This document shows, piece after piece, positions 44,494 through 53,328 of a stretch of DNA of 64,000 nt (its first letter is position 1; every line of letters begins with the position of its first letter). The stretch spans positions 2,862,881 through 2,926,880 of the forward strand of contig NZ_FXAM01000001.1 of the NCBI RefSeq assembly GCF_900155475.1, in the 5' to 3' direction. A program made the position numbers and the translations under genes. The DNA comes from Methylomagnum ishizawai. Lineage in GTDB: Bacteria; Pseudomonadota; Gammaproteobacteria; Methylococcales; Methylococcaceae. The notes under the pieces were generated by a model, which had not been told where the DNA came from, ran no database searches, and saw nothing but the letters and a program-made list of their open reading frames with translations.

Positions 44494-45166
44494 GCCGGTC
44501 TTGGCCTGCCGCAACCTGTCCAAGCGCTTCGCGCAGGGCGGCTTGTCGGTGGATGTCTTGCAGGGCGTGGACCTCGCCATCGAACCCGGCCAGCGCATCG
44601 CCATCATGGGCGCGTCGGGTTCAGGCAAAAGCACCTTGCTGCATGTGCTGGGCGGGTTGGATACCCCAACGGCGGGCGAAGTGCGCCTGGACGGCGTACT
44701 GCTGTCCAGCCTGAGCGAAAAGAAGCTATCGGAACTCCGCAACCGGGTGTTGGGCTTCGTCTACCAATTCCATCATCTGCTGGGCGAATTCACCCTGCTG
44801 GAAAACGTGGCGATGCCCTTGTTGATCGGCAAGACGGGGGTTCAAGAGGCGAAGGCACGGGCGGCGGCGATTTTGGAACGGGTGGGACTCGGCAAGCGCA
44901 TCGAACACAAGCCCGGCGAACTCTCCGGCGGCGAACGCCAACGCGCTGCCCTCGCCCGCGCCCTCGTGACCCGCCCCAAATGCGTATTAGCCGACGAACC
45001 CACCGGCAACCTGGACCGCAAGACCGCCGAGCAGGTCTACCAACTGATGTTGGAATTGAACCGGGAATACCGCATTAGCTTCCTGGTGGTGACGCACGAT
45101 CCCTTGCTGGCGCAGCGGATGGATACCACGCTGCATTTGGAGGATGGGCGGATCGTGGCAGGATGA
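44486..45166 (+). CDS. lolD: Lipoprotein-releasing ABC ATPase LolD
   Basis: 226-aa ATPase of LolCDE. Walker [19 protein letters not shown] near residue 40, Q-loop in [17 protein letters not shown], the ABC signature [15 protein letters not shown] near residue 143 and Walker [13 protein letters not shown], with switch His in [14 protein letters not shown] is a LolD/MacB-subfamily marker. ATG at 44486 overlaps lolE by 8 nt. Last gene of the lol operon; converges on a rhodanese gene 13 bp later. Confidence 0.95.
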   Translation: MNEPVLACRNLSKRFAQGGLSVDVLQGVDLAIEPGQRIAIMGASGSGKSTLLHVLGGLDTPTAGEVRLDGVLLSSLSEKKLSELRNRVLGFVYQFHHLLGEFTLLENVAMPLLIGKTGVQEAKARAAAILERVGLGKRIEHKPGELSGGERQRAALARALVTRPKCVLADEPTGNLDRKTAEQVYQLMLELNREYRISFLVVTHDPLLAQRMDTTLHLEDGRIVAG

Positions 45167-45179
45167 TCCGCCCCGCCCG

Positions 45180-45602
45180 CTAACAAGTTTTACATGGCTC
45201 ATCCAAAGGCTTGCCCTCCGCGCTCCAGCCCTTGATGCCTTTTTCCAACTGGTAAACCTTGGCATAACCCGCATCGTTCACCATCATCTTGCCGACCTCG
45301 GCGCTACGGTGGCCGGAACGGCATACCAGGATCACAGGCTGGTCCGGCGTGCTGCGTAGTGGTTTGAGTTGGTTGAGCCAGCCCGCCCGGTCGTAGCCGC
45401 CATTGGCATCGAAATAGGTCAGCCCCTTGCTACCGGGAATCACCCCCGACTTATGCCATTCCTCCGGGGTACGCACATCGACCACCAACGCGCCCTGGGC
45501 CTGCATGGCCTGCAACTGGCTGGGCGTCAGGTTCACCAATTCGCCCGCGAACGCGGCGCAAGCAGTCAGCAGCAGGCCCAAGGCCAACATGATCTTGTTC
45601 AT
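45180..45602 (-). CDS. Exported single-domain rhodanese
   Basis: 140 aa. Start at 45602 gives signal MNKIMLALGLLLTACAAFAG; cleavage after AFA or a LTAC lipobox are both possible. The rhodanese domain covers 25-130 with DVRTPEEWHKSGVIPGS and the active-site loop VCRSGHRS (Cys94), a CxxxxxR pattern. It would transfer sulfane sulfur, or bind thiosulfate, in the periplasm. Ends with CKTC, a possible disulfide or metal pair. Monocistronic, antisense-facing lolD. Confidence 0.85.
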   Translation of the reverse strand: MNKIMLALGLLLTACAAFAGELVNLTPSQLQAMQAQGALVVDVRTPEEWHKSGVIPGSKGLTYFDANGGYDRAGWLNQLKPLRSTPDQPVILVCRSGHRSAEVGKMMVNDAGYAKVYQLEKGIKGWSAEGKPLDEPCKTC

Positions 45603-45711
45603 AGTTCTGGCTCCATAAGCCGTGGGAGAAAATGGAATTATGGCCCGAGGCCGGCCCAGTATATTAGCCCACGATGATAGAGGATGCCGCCACCCCTTCC
45701 AAGAGAACCAC

Positions 45712-46350
45712 ATGAATTACCAAGCGATTATCTTCGACAGCGACGGCACCTTGATCGACAGCGAAACCCTGGGCAACCAAGTAATCGTCGAATGCGTGGC
45801 CGAACTGGGCTTGCGCCTAACCCTGGCCGAAGCCGTGGCGGAATTCCGGGGCCGCAAAATGGGCGACACCCTCGCCCTGATCGAACACAAACTGGGCCGT
45901 GCCCTGCCAGACGATTTCCTGCCGGAACTGCGGCGGCGCATGGCCCTCGCCTTCGAGGCGGAACTGAAACCCATGCCGGGCGTCCCGGCGCTGCTGGAAC
46001 GGTTGGACGTGCCGTTCTGCGTCGCTTCCAACGGCCCGCACGACAAGATGCAAGTGAGCCTCCGCGCCACCGGACTGCTGCGCTATTTCAGCGGACACGT
46101 CTACAGCGCCTACGAAATCGGCAGTTGGAAGCCAGAGCCGGGCTTGTTCATCCACGCGGCACGGAGCCTGGGCGCGGAGCCGGAACGGTGCGCGGTGGTC
46201 GAGGACAGCGTGTTGGGGGTCCAAGCAGGGATTGCGGCGGGGATGCGGGTGTTCGGCTACGCGCCCGGCGGGGACGGCGAAGTCCTGGCACAAGCCGGGG
46301 CGCGGGTCTTCTCGCACATGGACGAATTGCTGCCCTTGCTATGCGGTTAA
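45712..46350 (+). CDS. HAD-superfamily phosphatase (beta-phosphoglucomutase/YieH-like)
   Basis: 212 aa from ATG at 45712 (MNYQAIIFDSDGTLIDSET), with AAGAGA upstream. Motif I DSDGTLID, motif II FCVASNGPHDK near residue 105, Lys in GSWKPEPGLF and motif IV CAVVEDSVLGVQAG. A cap domain of the four-helix type sits between motifs I and II. Substrate is unknown; YieH-like enzymes act on purine and sugar phosphates. Convergent with spoVR. Confidence 0.85.
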   Translation: MNYQAIIFDSDGTLIDSETLGNQVIVECVAELGLRLTLAEAVAEFRGRKMGDTLALIEHKLGRALPDDFLPELRRRMALAFEAELKPMPGVPALLERLDVPFCVASNGPHDKMQVSLRATGLLRYFSGHVYSAYEIGSWKPEPGLFIHAARSLGAEPERCAVVEDSVLGVQAGIAAGMRVFGYAPGGDGEVLAQAGARVFSHMDELLPLLCG

Positions 46351-46375
46351 GGCCGCGACCGTTGGCGGGGCGGCG

Positions 46376-47866
46376 TCAATCGCACTCGTAGGACCGCATC
46401 ACCCGCCCAGCCTTGTCCACGGTTTCCAGGCGGACCTTGAAGCCCCACAGCCGACGTACATGTTTCATCATTTCCGGGGTGGTCTCGCCCAAGGGACGGC
46501 GGTCGTGCTGATAATGGCGCAAGGTGAGGGAACGGTCGCCGCGGGTATCGACCCGGTAGACCTGGATGCTGGGTTCCTGGTTGCCGATATTGTTTTGCTC
46601 GGACAGGGTATGGCGGACATAGCGATAACCGGCCTCGTCGTGGATGCCGGTGATTTCGAGTTCGGGCCGGGTGTCGTCGTCCAGTACACTGAACAACTTG
46701 AAGTCGCGGATCACCTGGGGCGAGAGATACTGGGCGATGAAACTCTCGTCCTTGAAATTACGCATGGCGAAATCCAGGGTTTTGATCCAATCGGAACCGG
46801 CGATTTCCGGGAACCAATACTTATCCTCTTCGGTCGGATTTTCGCACATCCTGCGGATATCGCTCATCATCGCGAAACCCAGGGCATAGGGATTGATACC
46901 CGAATAATGCTTGCTGCTATAAGGCGGCTGATATACCACATTGGTATGGGATTGCAGGAATTCCAGCATGAAGCCGTCGGTCACCAAACCTTCCTCGTAC
47001 ATCCGGTTCAGCAGGGTGTAATGCCAAAAAGTGGCCCAACCCTCGTTCATCACCTTGGTCTGGCGCTGCGGATAAAGGTATTGGGCGATCTTGCGGACAA
47101 TGCGAATCACCTCGCGCTGCCAAGATTCCAACAGCGGCGCGTTCTTCTCGAAGAAATACAGCAGGTTTTCCTCGGGTTCGGGCGGAAAATTCTGGACCGC
47201 CTCGACCGCCTGCCTTTCCTTCCTGGGCACGGTGCGCAGCCACAGGTCGTTGACCTGGCTCTGTAGATATTCCTCGCGCTCCTTCTGCCGATGCTGCTCC
47301 TCGGCCATCGACAAGGGCGGCGGGCGGCGGTAGCGGTCCACCCCGTAATTCATCAGCGCGTGGCAGGAATCCAGCAAATCCTCGACCGCTTCCACTCCAT
47401 GGCGCTCCTCGCACTCGGTGATGTAATGGCGGGAAAATACCAGATAATCGACGATGGCGTCGGCGCTGGTCCAGGTCTTGAACAGATAATTGCCCTTGAA
47501 GAAGGAATTATGCCCATAGCAGGCATGGGCGATGACCAGGGCTTGCATGGTCATGCTGTTCTCTTCCATGAGATAGGCGATACAGGGATTGGAGTTGATG
47601 ACCAGCTCGTAGGCCAAACCCATATAACCACGCCGATAACTTTTCTCCACCGATAGAAACTGCTTCCCGAACGACCAATGCGGGTAGAATACCGGCATCC
47701 CGGTACTGGAATAGCAGTCCATCATTTGTTCCGAGGTGATGACCTCGATCTGGTTGCGATAGGTATCGAGGCCGTAGTCGGCGGCGATGCGGCCAATCTC
47801 GGCGTCATAGGTCTTGAGTAGCTCGAACGTCCATTCGGAGCCTTCGGAAAGGGGTAAGCGGCTCAT
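46376..47866 (-). CDS. spoVR: SpoVR family protein
   Basis: 496 aa, third gene of the yeaG-yeaH-spoVR (ycgB) cluster found across proteobacteria. Start at 47866 inside an ATGA overlap with yeaH. Landmarks are FYPHWSFGKQFLSVEKSYRR near residue 60 (in part), NSNPCIAYLMEENS, HACYGHNSFFKGNYLF and KVMNEGWATFWHYTLLNRMY. Conserved His residues suggest a metal-dependent fold. Function is unknown; linked in other bacteria to stationary-phase and nitrogen stress. Confidence 0.95.
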   Translation of the reverse strand: MSRLPLSEGSEWTFELLKTYDAEIGRIAADYGLDTYRNQIEVITSEQMMDCYSSTGMPVFYPHWSFGKQFLSVEKSYRRGYMGLAYELVINSNPCIAYLMEENSMTMQALVIAHACYGHNSFFKGNYLFKTWTSADAIVDYLVFSRHYITECEERHGVEAVEDLLDSCHALMNYGVDRYRRPPPLSMAEEQHRQKEREEYLQSQVNDLWLRTVPRKERQAVEAVQNFPPEPEENLLYFFEKNAPLLESWQREVIRIVRKIAQYLYPQRQTKVMNEGWATFWHYTLLNRMYEEGLVTDGFMLEFLQSHTNVVYQPPYSSKHYSGINPYALGFAMMSDIRRMCENPTEEDKYWFPEIAGSDWIKTLDFAMRNFKDESFIAQYLSPQVIRDFKLFSVLDDDTRPELEITGIHDEAGYRYVRHTLSEQNNIGNQEPSIQVYRVDTRGDRSLTLRHYQHDRRPLGETTPEMMKHVRRLWGFKVRLETVDKAGRVMRSYECD

Positions 47867-49125
47867 GCGGTCTGTTTCTTGAAGAGTTCGCGGAATACCG
47901 GATAGATATCCCCGGCACCATAAATGGGCTGCAACGCGAAATTGGGCCAATGCTCGGCCACCTTTTCGTACTCCATCCACAAGCTATGCGGCTCGTGGTT
48001 ATTGATCTCGATATAAGCGTAATACTGCACCGAGGGCATGATGGTATCCATCAACAGGTCGTAGCAGTTGCTGGAATCTTCCGGCCAGTTGTCGCCGTCG
48101 GACGCTTGGGCGCCGTAGATATTCCAATCGGCGCTGGGATAACGTTCGCGGATCACCTGGCCCATCAATTCCAGGGCGCTGGACACCACCGTCCCGCCGG
48201 TCTCGCGGGAATAGAAAAAGTCCTGCTCGTTCACTTCCATGGCGATGGTGTGATGGCGGATGAACACCACCTCGATCTTTTCATAGTTCCGAGACAGGAA
48301 CAGGTACAGCAGCAGGAAAAAGCGCTTGGCGAGGCTTTTCTTGGTTTCATCCATCGAACCCGACACGTCCATCAGGCAGAACATCACGGCCTGGGTGCTG
48401 GGTTTCGGGACTTGAACGCGGTTGCGGAAGCGCAGGTCGAAGGTGTCGATGAAGGGCACGGCCTCGATCTTTTTCGCCAGCCGCTCGATTTCTTCGCGCA
48501 AAGCCTGGATGCGGGTTTCGTCGGGCTGGTCGGAAGCGAGCAAGGCTTCCAGTTCTTCCTCCAACTCGCGCTTGGCATCCTTGGACGGTGCCCGCAAGGC
48601 CATCCGCCGGGCCAAGGCCTCGCGCATGGAGCGCACCACATGCAGATTGGACGGCGAACCATCGGCGGTGAAACCCGCGCGTTGACTTTTGAAAGCGGCT
48701 TCGCGGGCCAGTTGGCGCTTGACCAGATGCGGCAGTTCCAAATCCTCGAAGATGAAATCCAGGAATTCGTCGCGCGATAGCTCGAACACGAATTCGTCCA
48801 TGCCTTCGCCGGTATTGCTGGCCTGATTGCCACCCCCACCGCCGCCCCCTTCGGGACGTGGCACCTTGTCGCCCGAGACGAATTCCTTGTTGCCGGGTTG
48901 CACCATTTCGCGCCGCCCGCCCTTGCCGTGGCGGAACACCGGCTCGGAAATATCCTTGGCGGGAATCTGGATGTTTTCACCACGATCGATGTCCGTCACC
49001 GAACGCTTGGCGACCGCGTCGGCCACGGCCTTCTTGATCTGGCCACGGAAACGCTGCAAGAAGCGCTGGCGGTTGACGGCGCTTTTGTTTTTGGGATTGA
49101 GGCGGCGGTCTATGAATTGGCTCAT
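47863..49125 (-). CDS. yeaH: YeaH/YhbH family VWA-domain protein (DUF444)
   Basis: 420 aa from ATG at 49125 (MSQFIDRRLNPKNKSAVNRQ), the conserved head. Features: DIDRGENIQIPAKDISEPVF, a Gly-rich EGGGGGGGNQ linker, the VWA MIDAS strand CLMDVSGSMDETKKSLAKRF near residue 235 (in part) and IRHHTIAMEVNEQDFFYS. Works with PrkA kinase and SpoVR. It follows prkA by 106 bp, within which a strong hairpin lies, and overlaps spoVR by 4 nt. Confidence 0.95.
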   Translation of the reverse strand: MSQFIDRRLNPKNKSAVNRQRFLQRFRGQIKKAVADAVAKRSVTDIDRGENIQIPAKDISEPVFRHGKGGRREMVQPGNKEFVSGDKVPRPEGGGGGGGNQASNTGEGMDEFVFELSRDEFLDFIFEDLELPHLVKRQLAREAAFKSQRAGFTADGSPSNLHVVRSMREALARRMALRAPSKDAKRELEEELEALLASDQPDETRIQALREEIERLAKKIEAVPFIDTFDLRFRNRVQVPKPSTQAVMFCLMDVSGSMDETKKSLAKRFFLLLYLFLSRNYEKIEVVFIRHHTIAMEVNEQDFFYSRETGGTVVSSALELMGQVIRERYPSADWNIYGAQASDGDNWPEDSSNCYDLLMDTIMPSVQYYAYIEINNHEPHSLWMEYEKVAEHWPNFALQPIYGAGDIYPVFRELFKKQTA

Positions 49126-49168
49126 GGGCGTAAATCGAATGGTTGAGCGCACAGCGCCCGATGGCGGC

Positions 49169-49206
49169 GTATGCTGGGATTGTGCCTGGGCCCTACCCCA
49201 GCATAC
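49169..49206. other. Hairpin in the prkA-yeaH spacer
   Basis: GTATGCTGGG and CCCAGCATAC form a perfect 10-bp stem with an 18-nt loop, in the 106-bp gap between the prkA stop (49232) and yeaH start (49125). Without a T-run it may tune the ratio of kinase to VWA protein or be a REP-like element; it is the only strong structure in this gap. Confidence 0.5.
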
Positions 49207-49231
49207 CTCGGGATCAGCCCCGCGTTGCGGA

Positions 49232-51154
49232 TCAGGAAGACTTCCTCACCCGCAGATACCACTCGCACAACAAGCGCACCTGCTTGGGCGTGTAGCCCTT
49301 ATGCACCATCCGGTTCACGAATTCCTCGTGCTTCTTGGCGTCGTCCTGCGAAGCCTTGGCGTTGAAGGAGATCACCGGCAACAGTTCTTCGGTGTTGGCG
49401 AACATCTTCTTTTCGATCACGGCGCGGAGCTTTTCGTAGCTGGTCCAGGCCGGATTCTTGCCCGCGTTCTTGGCCCGCGCCCGCAGTACGAAGTTAACCA
49501 CCTCGTTGCGGAAATCCTTGGGATTGCTGATGCCGGCAGGTTTCTCTATCTTTTCCAATTCCTCGTTCAAGGAACGGCGGTCGAAGCTTTCGCCGGTATC
49601 TGGGTCGCGATATTCCTGATCCTGAATCCAGTAATCGGCATAAGTGACATATCTATCGAAGATATTCTGCCCATACTCCGAATAGGATTCGAGATAAGCC
49701 GTCTGGATTTCCTTACCGATAAACTCGACATAACGCGGCACCAGATACTCCTTGATGAAACGCAGATAACGCTCCTGCGTTTCGGCGGGGAATTGTTCCT
49801 GGGCGATTTGCTGTTCCAGGGTATAGAGCAAATGCACCGGGTTCGCCGCCACTTCCGAATGGTCGAAGTTGAACACCTTGGACAGTATCTTGAACGCGAA
49901 CCGGGTCGATAAGCCCGCCATGCCTTCATCGACCCCGGCGAAATCCCGATATTCCTGATAGGACTTGGCCTTGGGGTCGGTATCCTTGAGGTTCTCGCCG
50001 TCGTAGACCCGCATCTTGGAATAGATGTTGGAATTCTCCGGTTCTTTCATGCGCGAGAGGATGGCGAACTGGGCCAGCATCTTGAGGGTATGCGGGGCGC
50101 AGGGCGATTCCGACAGCGAGCTATGGAACAACAGCTTTTCGTAGATTTTGACCTCTTCCGACACCCTGAGGCAGTACGGCACCTTCACCACGTAGACGCG
50201 GTCGAGGAAGGCTTCGTTGTTCTTGTTGTTGCGGAATTGCTGCCATTCCGACTCGTTGGAATGGGCCATGATGACACCTTCGAACGGGATCGCCGAAAGC
50301 CCTTCCGTCCCCTTGTAATTGCCTTCCTGGGTGGCGGTCAGCAAGGGATGCAGCACCTTGATCGGCGCCTTGAACATTTCCACGAATTCCATGATGCCTC
50401 GGTTGCCGAGGCATAGGCCGCCGGAATAGCTGTAGGCATCGGGATCGTCCTGGCTGTAGCGTTCCAGCTTGCGGATATCGACCTTGCCCACCAGCGAGGA
50501 AATATCCTGGTTGTTCTCGTCGCCGGGCTCGGTCTTGGACACGGCGCGTTGGTCGAGGATGGAGGGGCGCACCTTGACCACGCGGAACTTGGTGATATCG
50601 CCGTTGTATTCGTGCAGGCGCTTCACCGCCCAGGGCGACATGATGGTGCTGAAATAACGGCGCGGGATGCCGTATTCGGTTTCGAGGATTTTGCCGTCTT
50701 CCTCCGGGTCGAACAGGCCCAAGGGGGATTCCCAGATCGGCGAACCCTTGATGGCGTAGAAGGACACCTGTTCCATCAGTTGCTTGAGTTTCTCGGCCAG
50801 CGAGGACTTGCCGCCACCCACCGGACCCAAGAGATAGAGGATTTGCTTGCGCTCTTCCAAGCCTTGGGCGGCATGGCGGAAATAGGCCACGATCTGCTCG
50901 ATGGTGTCCTCCATACCGTAGAACTCGGAAAACGCCGGATAGCGCTTGATGAGTTTGTTCGCGAACAACCGCGACATGCGTTGATCGAGGCGGGTATCGA
51001 CCAGTTCCGGTTCGCCGATGGCGATCAACATGCGTTCGGCGGGGCTGGCATAGGCCGTCGGATCGTTCCGGCAGATATCCAAATACTCTTGTAAGGAATA
51101 TTCTTCTTCGCGGTTCTTTTCGTAACGTGATTGGTAATGATCGAAGATACCCAT
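49232..51154 (-). CDS. prkA: Serine protein kinase PrkA/YeaG
   Basis: 640 aa from ATG at 51154 (MGIFDHYQSRYEKNREEEYS), with AGAGAAG-like RBS. AAA+ domain: Walker A GPVGGGKSSLAEKL at residues 110-123; then NRGIMEFVEMFKAPIKVLHP with the sensor region, and the C-terminal kinase-like segment LSKVFNFDHSEVAANPVHLL. First gene of the prkA-yeaH-spoVR operon, linked in enteric bacteria to nitrogen starvation and stationary phase. Cytoplasmic. Confidence 0.96.
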   Translation of the reverse strand: MGIFDHYQSRYEKNREEEYSLQEYLDICRNDPTAYASPAERMLIAIGEPELVDTRLDQRMSRLFANKLIKRYPAFSEFYGMEDTIEQIVAYFRHAAQGLEERKQILYLLGPVGGGKSSLAEKLKQLMEQVSFYAIKGSPIWESPLGLFDPEEDGKILETEYGIPRRYFSTIMSPWAVKRLHEYNGDITKFRVVKVRPSILDQRAVSKTEPGDENNQDISSLVGKVDIRKLERYSQDDPDAYSYSGGLCLGNRGIMEFVEMFKAPIKVLHPLLTATQEGNYKGTEGLSAIPFEGVIMAHSNESEWQQFRNNKNNEAFLDRVYVVKVPYCLRVSEEVKIYEKLLFHSSLSESPCAPHTLKMLAQFAILSRMKEPENSNIYSKMRVYDGENLKDTDPKAKSYQEYRDFAGVDEGMAGLSTRFAFKILSKVFNFDHSEVAANPVHLLYTLEQQIAQEQFPAETQERYLRFIKEYLVPRYVEFIGKEIQTAYLESYSEYGQNIFDRYVTYADYWIQDQEYRDPDTGESFDRRSLNEELEKIEKPAGISNPKDFRNEVVNFVLRARAKNAGKNPAWTSYEKLRAVIEKKMFANTEELLPVISFNAKASQDDAKKHEEFVNRMVHKGYTPKQVRLLCEWYLRVRKSS

Positions 51155-51324
51155 AAGAGAAGTCTCCTCTGCGCGTGGCAGATTCTTCAAAAGATGCTCG
51201 ACGGTGTCGAAAAAAGCGGTGGTTAGGCGCTTGTGCCCCGGTGTGACGAAACCAAGGCACCTAAGGTTTTATATCGTAGCGAGCGGCCCGGGCTTCGGGT
51301 CCGGACCGGGAAAGATATTCGTCC

Positions 51325-51339
51325 GATAGTTAGACTATC
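51325..51339. promoter_or_regulatory. Palindrome upstream of prkA
   Basis: GATAGT-TAG-ACTATC, perfect 6-bp arms, about 170 bp upstream of the prkA start. TATAAA (minus, near 51267-51272) could be a -10 box between it and the gene. Possible operator; no regulator identified. No other element in 51155-51442. Confidence 0.3.
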
Positions 51340-51442
51340 ACAGTTTTTTCCCCGCCCAACCTACCCCCATAGAAAATCCAAGCAGGGAAGCTCAGCCCGG
51401 CCCGGCACCACCCGGATACCGGCTCGATACCCACCCACACGG

Positions 51443-52264
51443 CTAATGGTGGTGATGGTGGTGCGGGTGGCGGTGTTCGTCCGCTGTCTGTTCCGGTGCA
51501 ATGCCCTGAGTTGGGGCGACCGGCGGCACCACGGAAACGCTGGGGCTAGCGGTCGCCGCCTGAGGGGCCGCGATGACCGGCTCCGGCGCAGCCGTCGAAC
51601 CCGCAGCCGCCTCGTCTTTTCCACCCTCATGGTGGTGGTGTTCGTCGGCGCTTTGCAAGCCCTTCACCCCGACGCCGTACTGGTAAACCATCAAGCCGCC
51701 GAGGTCGGTACCGAACACCAAACACGTCACGATGAGGCCCGCGAGGAAGAAATGCAAAGCCTGGGCCATACCCGCCAGGTTTTCCTTGGCGACGGCCCGC
51801 CATATCGCCATGCCCACGGTCAATACCGCCACGGTGATGCCGAGCCTTTCATGCCATTCCATGATTTCATGCACCGCCGCGCCATGCGGCACCCTATCCT
51901 CGGCCACTAAACCGGCAGCCACGGCCAGCACCGCGCCGATGGCTCCACAATAGAGCATTCCGCTGGCCCATTGCCGCCAGACCTGGCGTTGCATCGCCAC
52001 CCCGGCGATTTCCAACAGGAAGAAAGCCACGATGAAGGCGATGGGAAAATGCACCACCATGGGATGGATATTGGCCCCCAAGGCCAGGATGCCGGCCAGG
52101 GGCCCGTCGGGACCACCGCCGCTTCCACCCGACTTCCCGTCCAAGAAATCGGTGATGGCCGTCAACACGCCATCCAATACCCCCACCAGGCCCGCGCCAC
52201 CATCGCCGCCGCCATGCACCCCAGGCAGCCCCATCCCGCCCGGCATCGAAAAATCAATCAACAT
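51443..52264 (-). CDS. DUF2231 membrane protein with His-rich tail
   Basis: 273 aa. A Gly-rich N-terminus (GGMGLPGVHGGGDGGAG) is followed by four membrane helices (about 62-185) typical of DUF2231: NIHPMVVHFPIAFIVAFFLL with conserved His, EIMEWHERLGITVAVL and LHFFLAGLIVTCLVFGTDLG. The hydrophilic C-terminus has two His clusters, DEHHHHEGG near residue 208 and HRHPHHHHHH at 264-273. Such tails suggest metal (Cu, Ni or Zn) binding; this is inferred. Gene is monocistronic. Confidence 0.82.
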   Translation of the reverse strand: MLIDFSMPGGMGLPGVHGGGDGGAGLVGVLDGVLTAITDFLDGKSGGSGGGPDGPLAGILALGANIHPMVVHFPIAFIVAFFLLEIAGVAMQRQVWRQWASGMLYCGAIGAVLAVAAGLVAEDRVPHGAAVHEIMEWHERLGITVAVLTVGMAIWRAVAKENLAGMAQALHFFLAGLIVTCLVFGTDLGGLMVYQYGVGVKGLQSADEHHHHEGGKDEAAAGSTAAPEPVIAAPQAATASPSVSVVPPVAPTQGIAPEQTADEHRHPHHHHHH

Positions 52265-52365
52265 ATCGGAATTCCATGGATTAAAGTTGGTCTTCGGAAG
52301 ATCGGGGCTGGATTCCCCTGTGAATAAAAGCGCTTTGCCTCGTTAGTCAACGGCGGACAACACAA

Positions 52366-52387
52366 GTTTCTCAGAGAAACCGGGTTT
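52366..52387. repeat. Compact tandem palindromes upstream of DUF2878 gene
   Basis: GTTTCTC-A-GAGAAAC at 52366-52380, with the second arm shared by GAAACC-G-GGTTTC immediately after. This kind of self-complementary run occurs as interspersed repeat in several bacteria, notably cyanobacteria as I recall, and may be a protein site or mobile-repeat remnant. Nothing else is seen in 52265-52535. Confidence 0.4.
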
Positions 52388-52535
52388 CCAAAACCTCCTG
52401 TCCGCTATCCGGCGATGTTGAACTTTCACCCGGCTTGGCCGGTCACTCCTCCCGGACAACCGCCCGCGCGAACCCTCATAGGCAACCCCCGGCGGGCTTG
52501 CCCTATTCCTAGAAAAACCCACGAGGAGACTATCG

Positions 52536-53117
52536 ATGGCCGTACATCCCCAATTCTTGCAATCGGCCGGCACCGCCAGGACCGGGATATTTTCCAACCT
52601 GGCCTTCTTCCAAGCCGGTTGGACGGCTTGCGTGCTGGGAGCCGTAGCGGGCCATCCGTGGAGCGGTATTTTCCTGGCGCTGCTGATCGCGGTGGCCCAT
52701 ATCGTCCAAGCGGCCCGGCCCGGCGGGGAACTCCGCCTGGTGGCGACCACCACGCTCCTGGGAGCGCTCTGGAACAGCGCCTTGCAAGACGCGGGACTGG
52801 TGATCTTCGCCGGGGACGACAGCGCGGAATGGCTGGCACCGACCTGGACCCTGGCCCTCGCCATGCTATCGGCCACCACGCTCAATGTCGCGCTGCGGCG
52901 TTTGCGGCACCAGCCTTGGCTGGGCGCGTTGCTCGGGGCCACCGCCGTGCCCCTGGCCTATCTCGCGGGCGGTGGATTGGGTGCGATCACCCTGCCCTAT
53001 CCCGAAATCGCCGTCGGCATCCTCGGCCTGGGCGGCATGGCGTTGCTGCCGCTCCTGCTGCGCTTGGCCCGGCATTGCGACGATACCCCCCTGCCCCTCC
53101 CAGCCAAGCTTGGATAA
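52536..53117 (+). CDS. DUF2878 family membrane protein
   Basis: 193 aa, about five to six helices. Opening FSNLAFFQAGWTACVLGAVA and WLAPTWTLALAMLSATTLN (with the Trp-Ala-Pro loop) are typical of DUF2878. No catalytic motif. RBS GAGGAG sits 6 nt before ATG. Function unknown; likely inner membrane. Followed by a structured 210-bp intergenic region. Confidence 0.8.
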   Translation: MAVHPQFLQSAGTARTGIFSNLAFFQAGWTACVLGAVAGHPWSGIFLALLIAVAHIVQAARPGGELRLVATTTLLGALWNSALQDAGLVIFAGDDSAEWLAPTWTLALAMLSATTLNVALRRLRHQPWLGALLGATAVPLAYLAGGGLGAITLPYPEIAVGILGLGGMALLPLLLRLARHCDDTPLPLPAKLG

Positions 53118-53160
53118 AAATCACAGCACCCACGCCACGACCTGTAGTATGATGAGCGTT

Positions 53161-53255
53161 CATATCGATTATAGCGATATGAGCAGCGCTATGTGGGAAC
53201 CCCCACGGACTGGCTACCCTCCCCCCCAATCGGCCATCCGTGGATCGGTTCCCAC
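53161..53255. other. Structured intergenic element with two inverted repeats
   Basis: CATATCG-ATTATAG-CGATATG at 53161-53181 precedes a large stem-loop at 53193-53255: GTGGGAACC pairs with GGTTCCCAC, then CCACGGA with TCCGTGG, then TGGC with GCCA, giving 20 bp with small bulges around an 18-nt loop. No T-run. It could be a small RNA, leader element or miniature repeat; cannot be decided from one copy. Confidence 0.5.
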
Positions 53256-53328
53256 ACCCACCCCAGCCACCCGGAGCAGCCCGAAATAGCGGATAATTCC
53301 CCGCTCTCCCTGGGACAACCCCGGCTCC

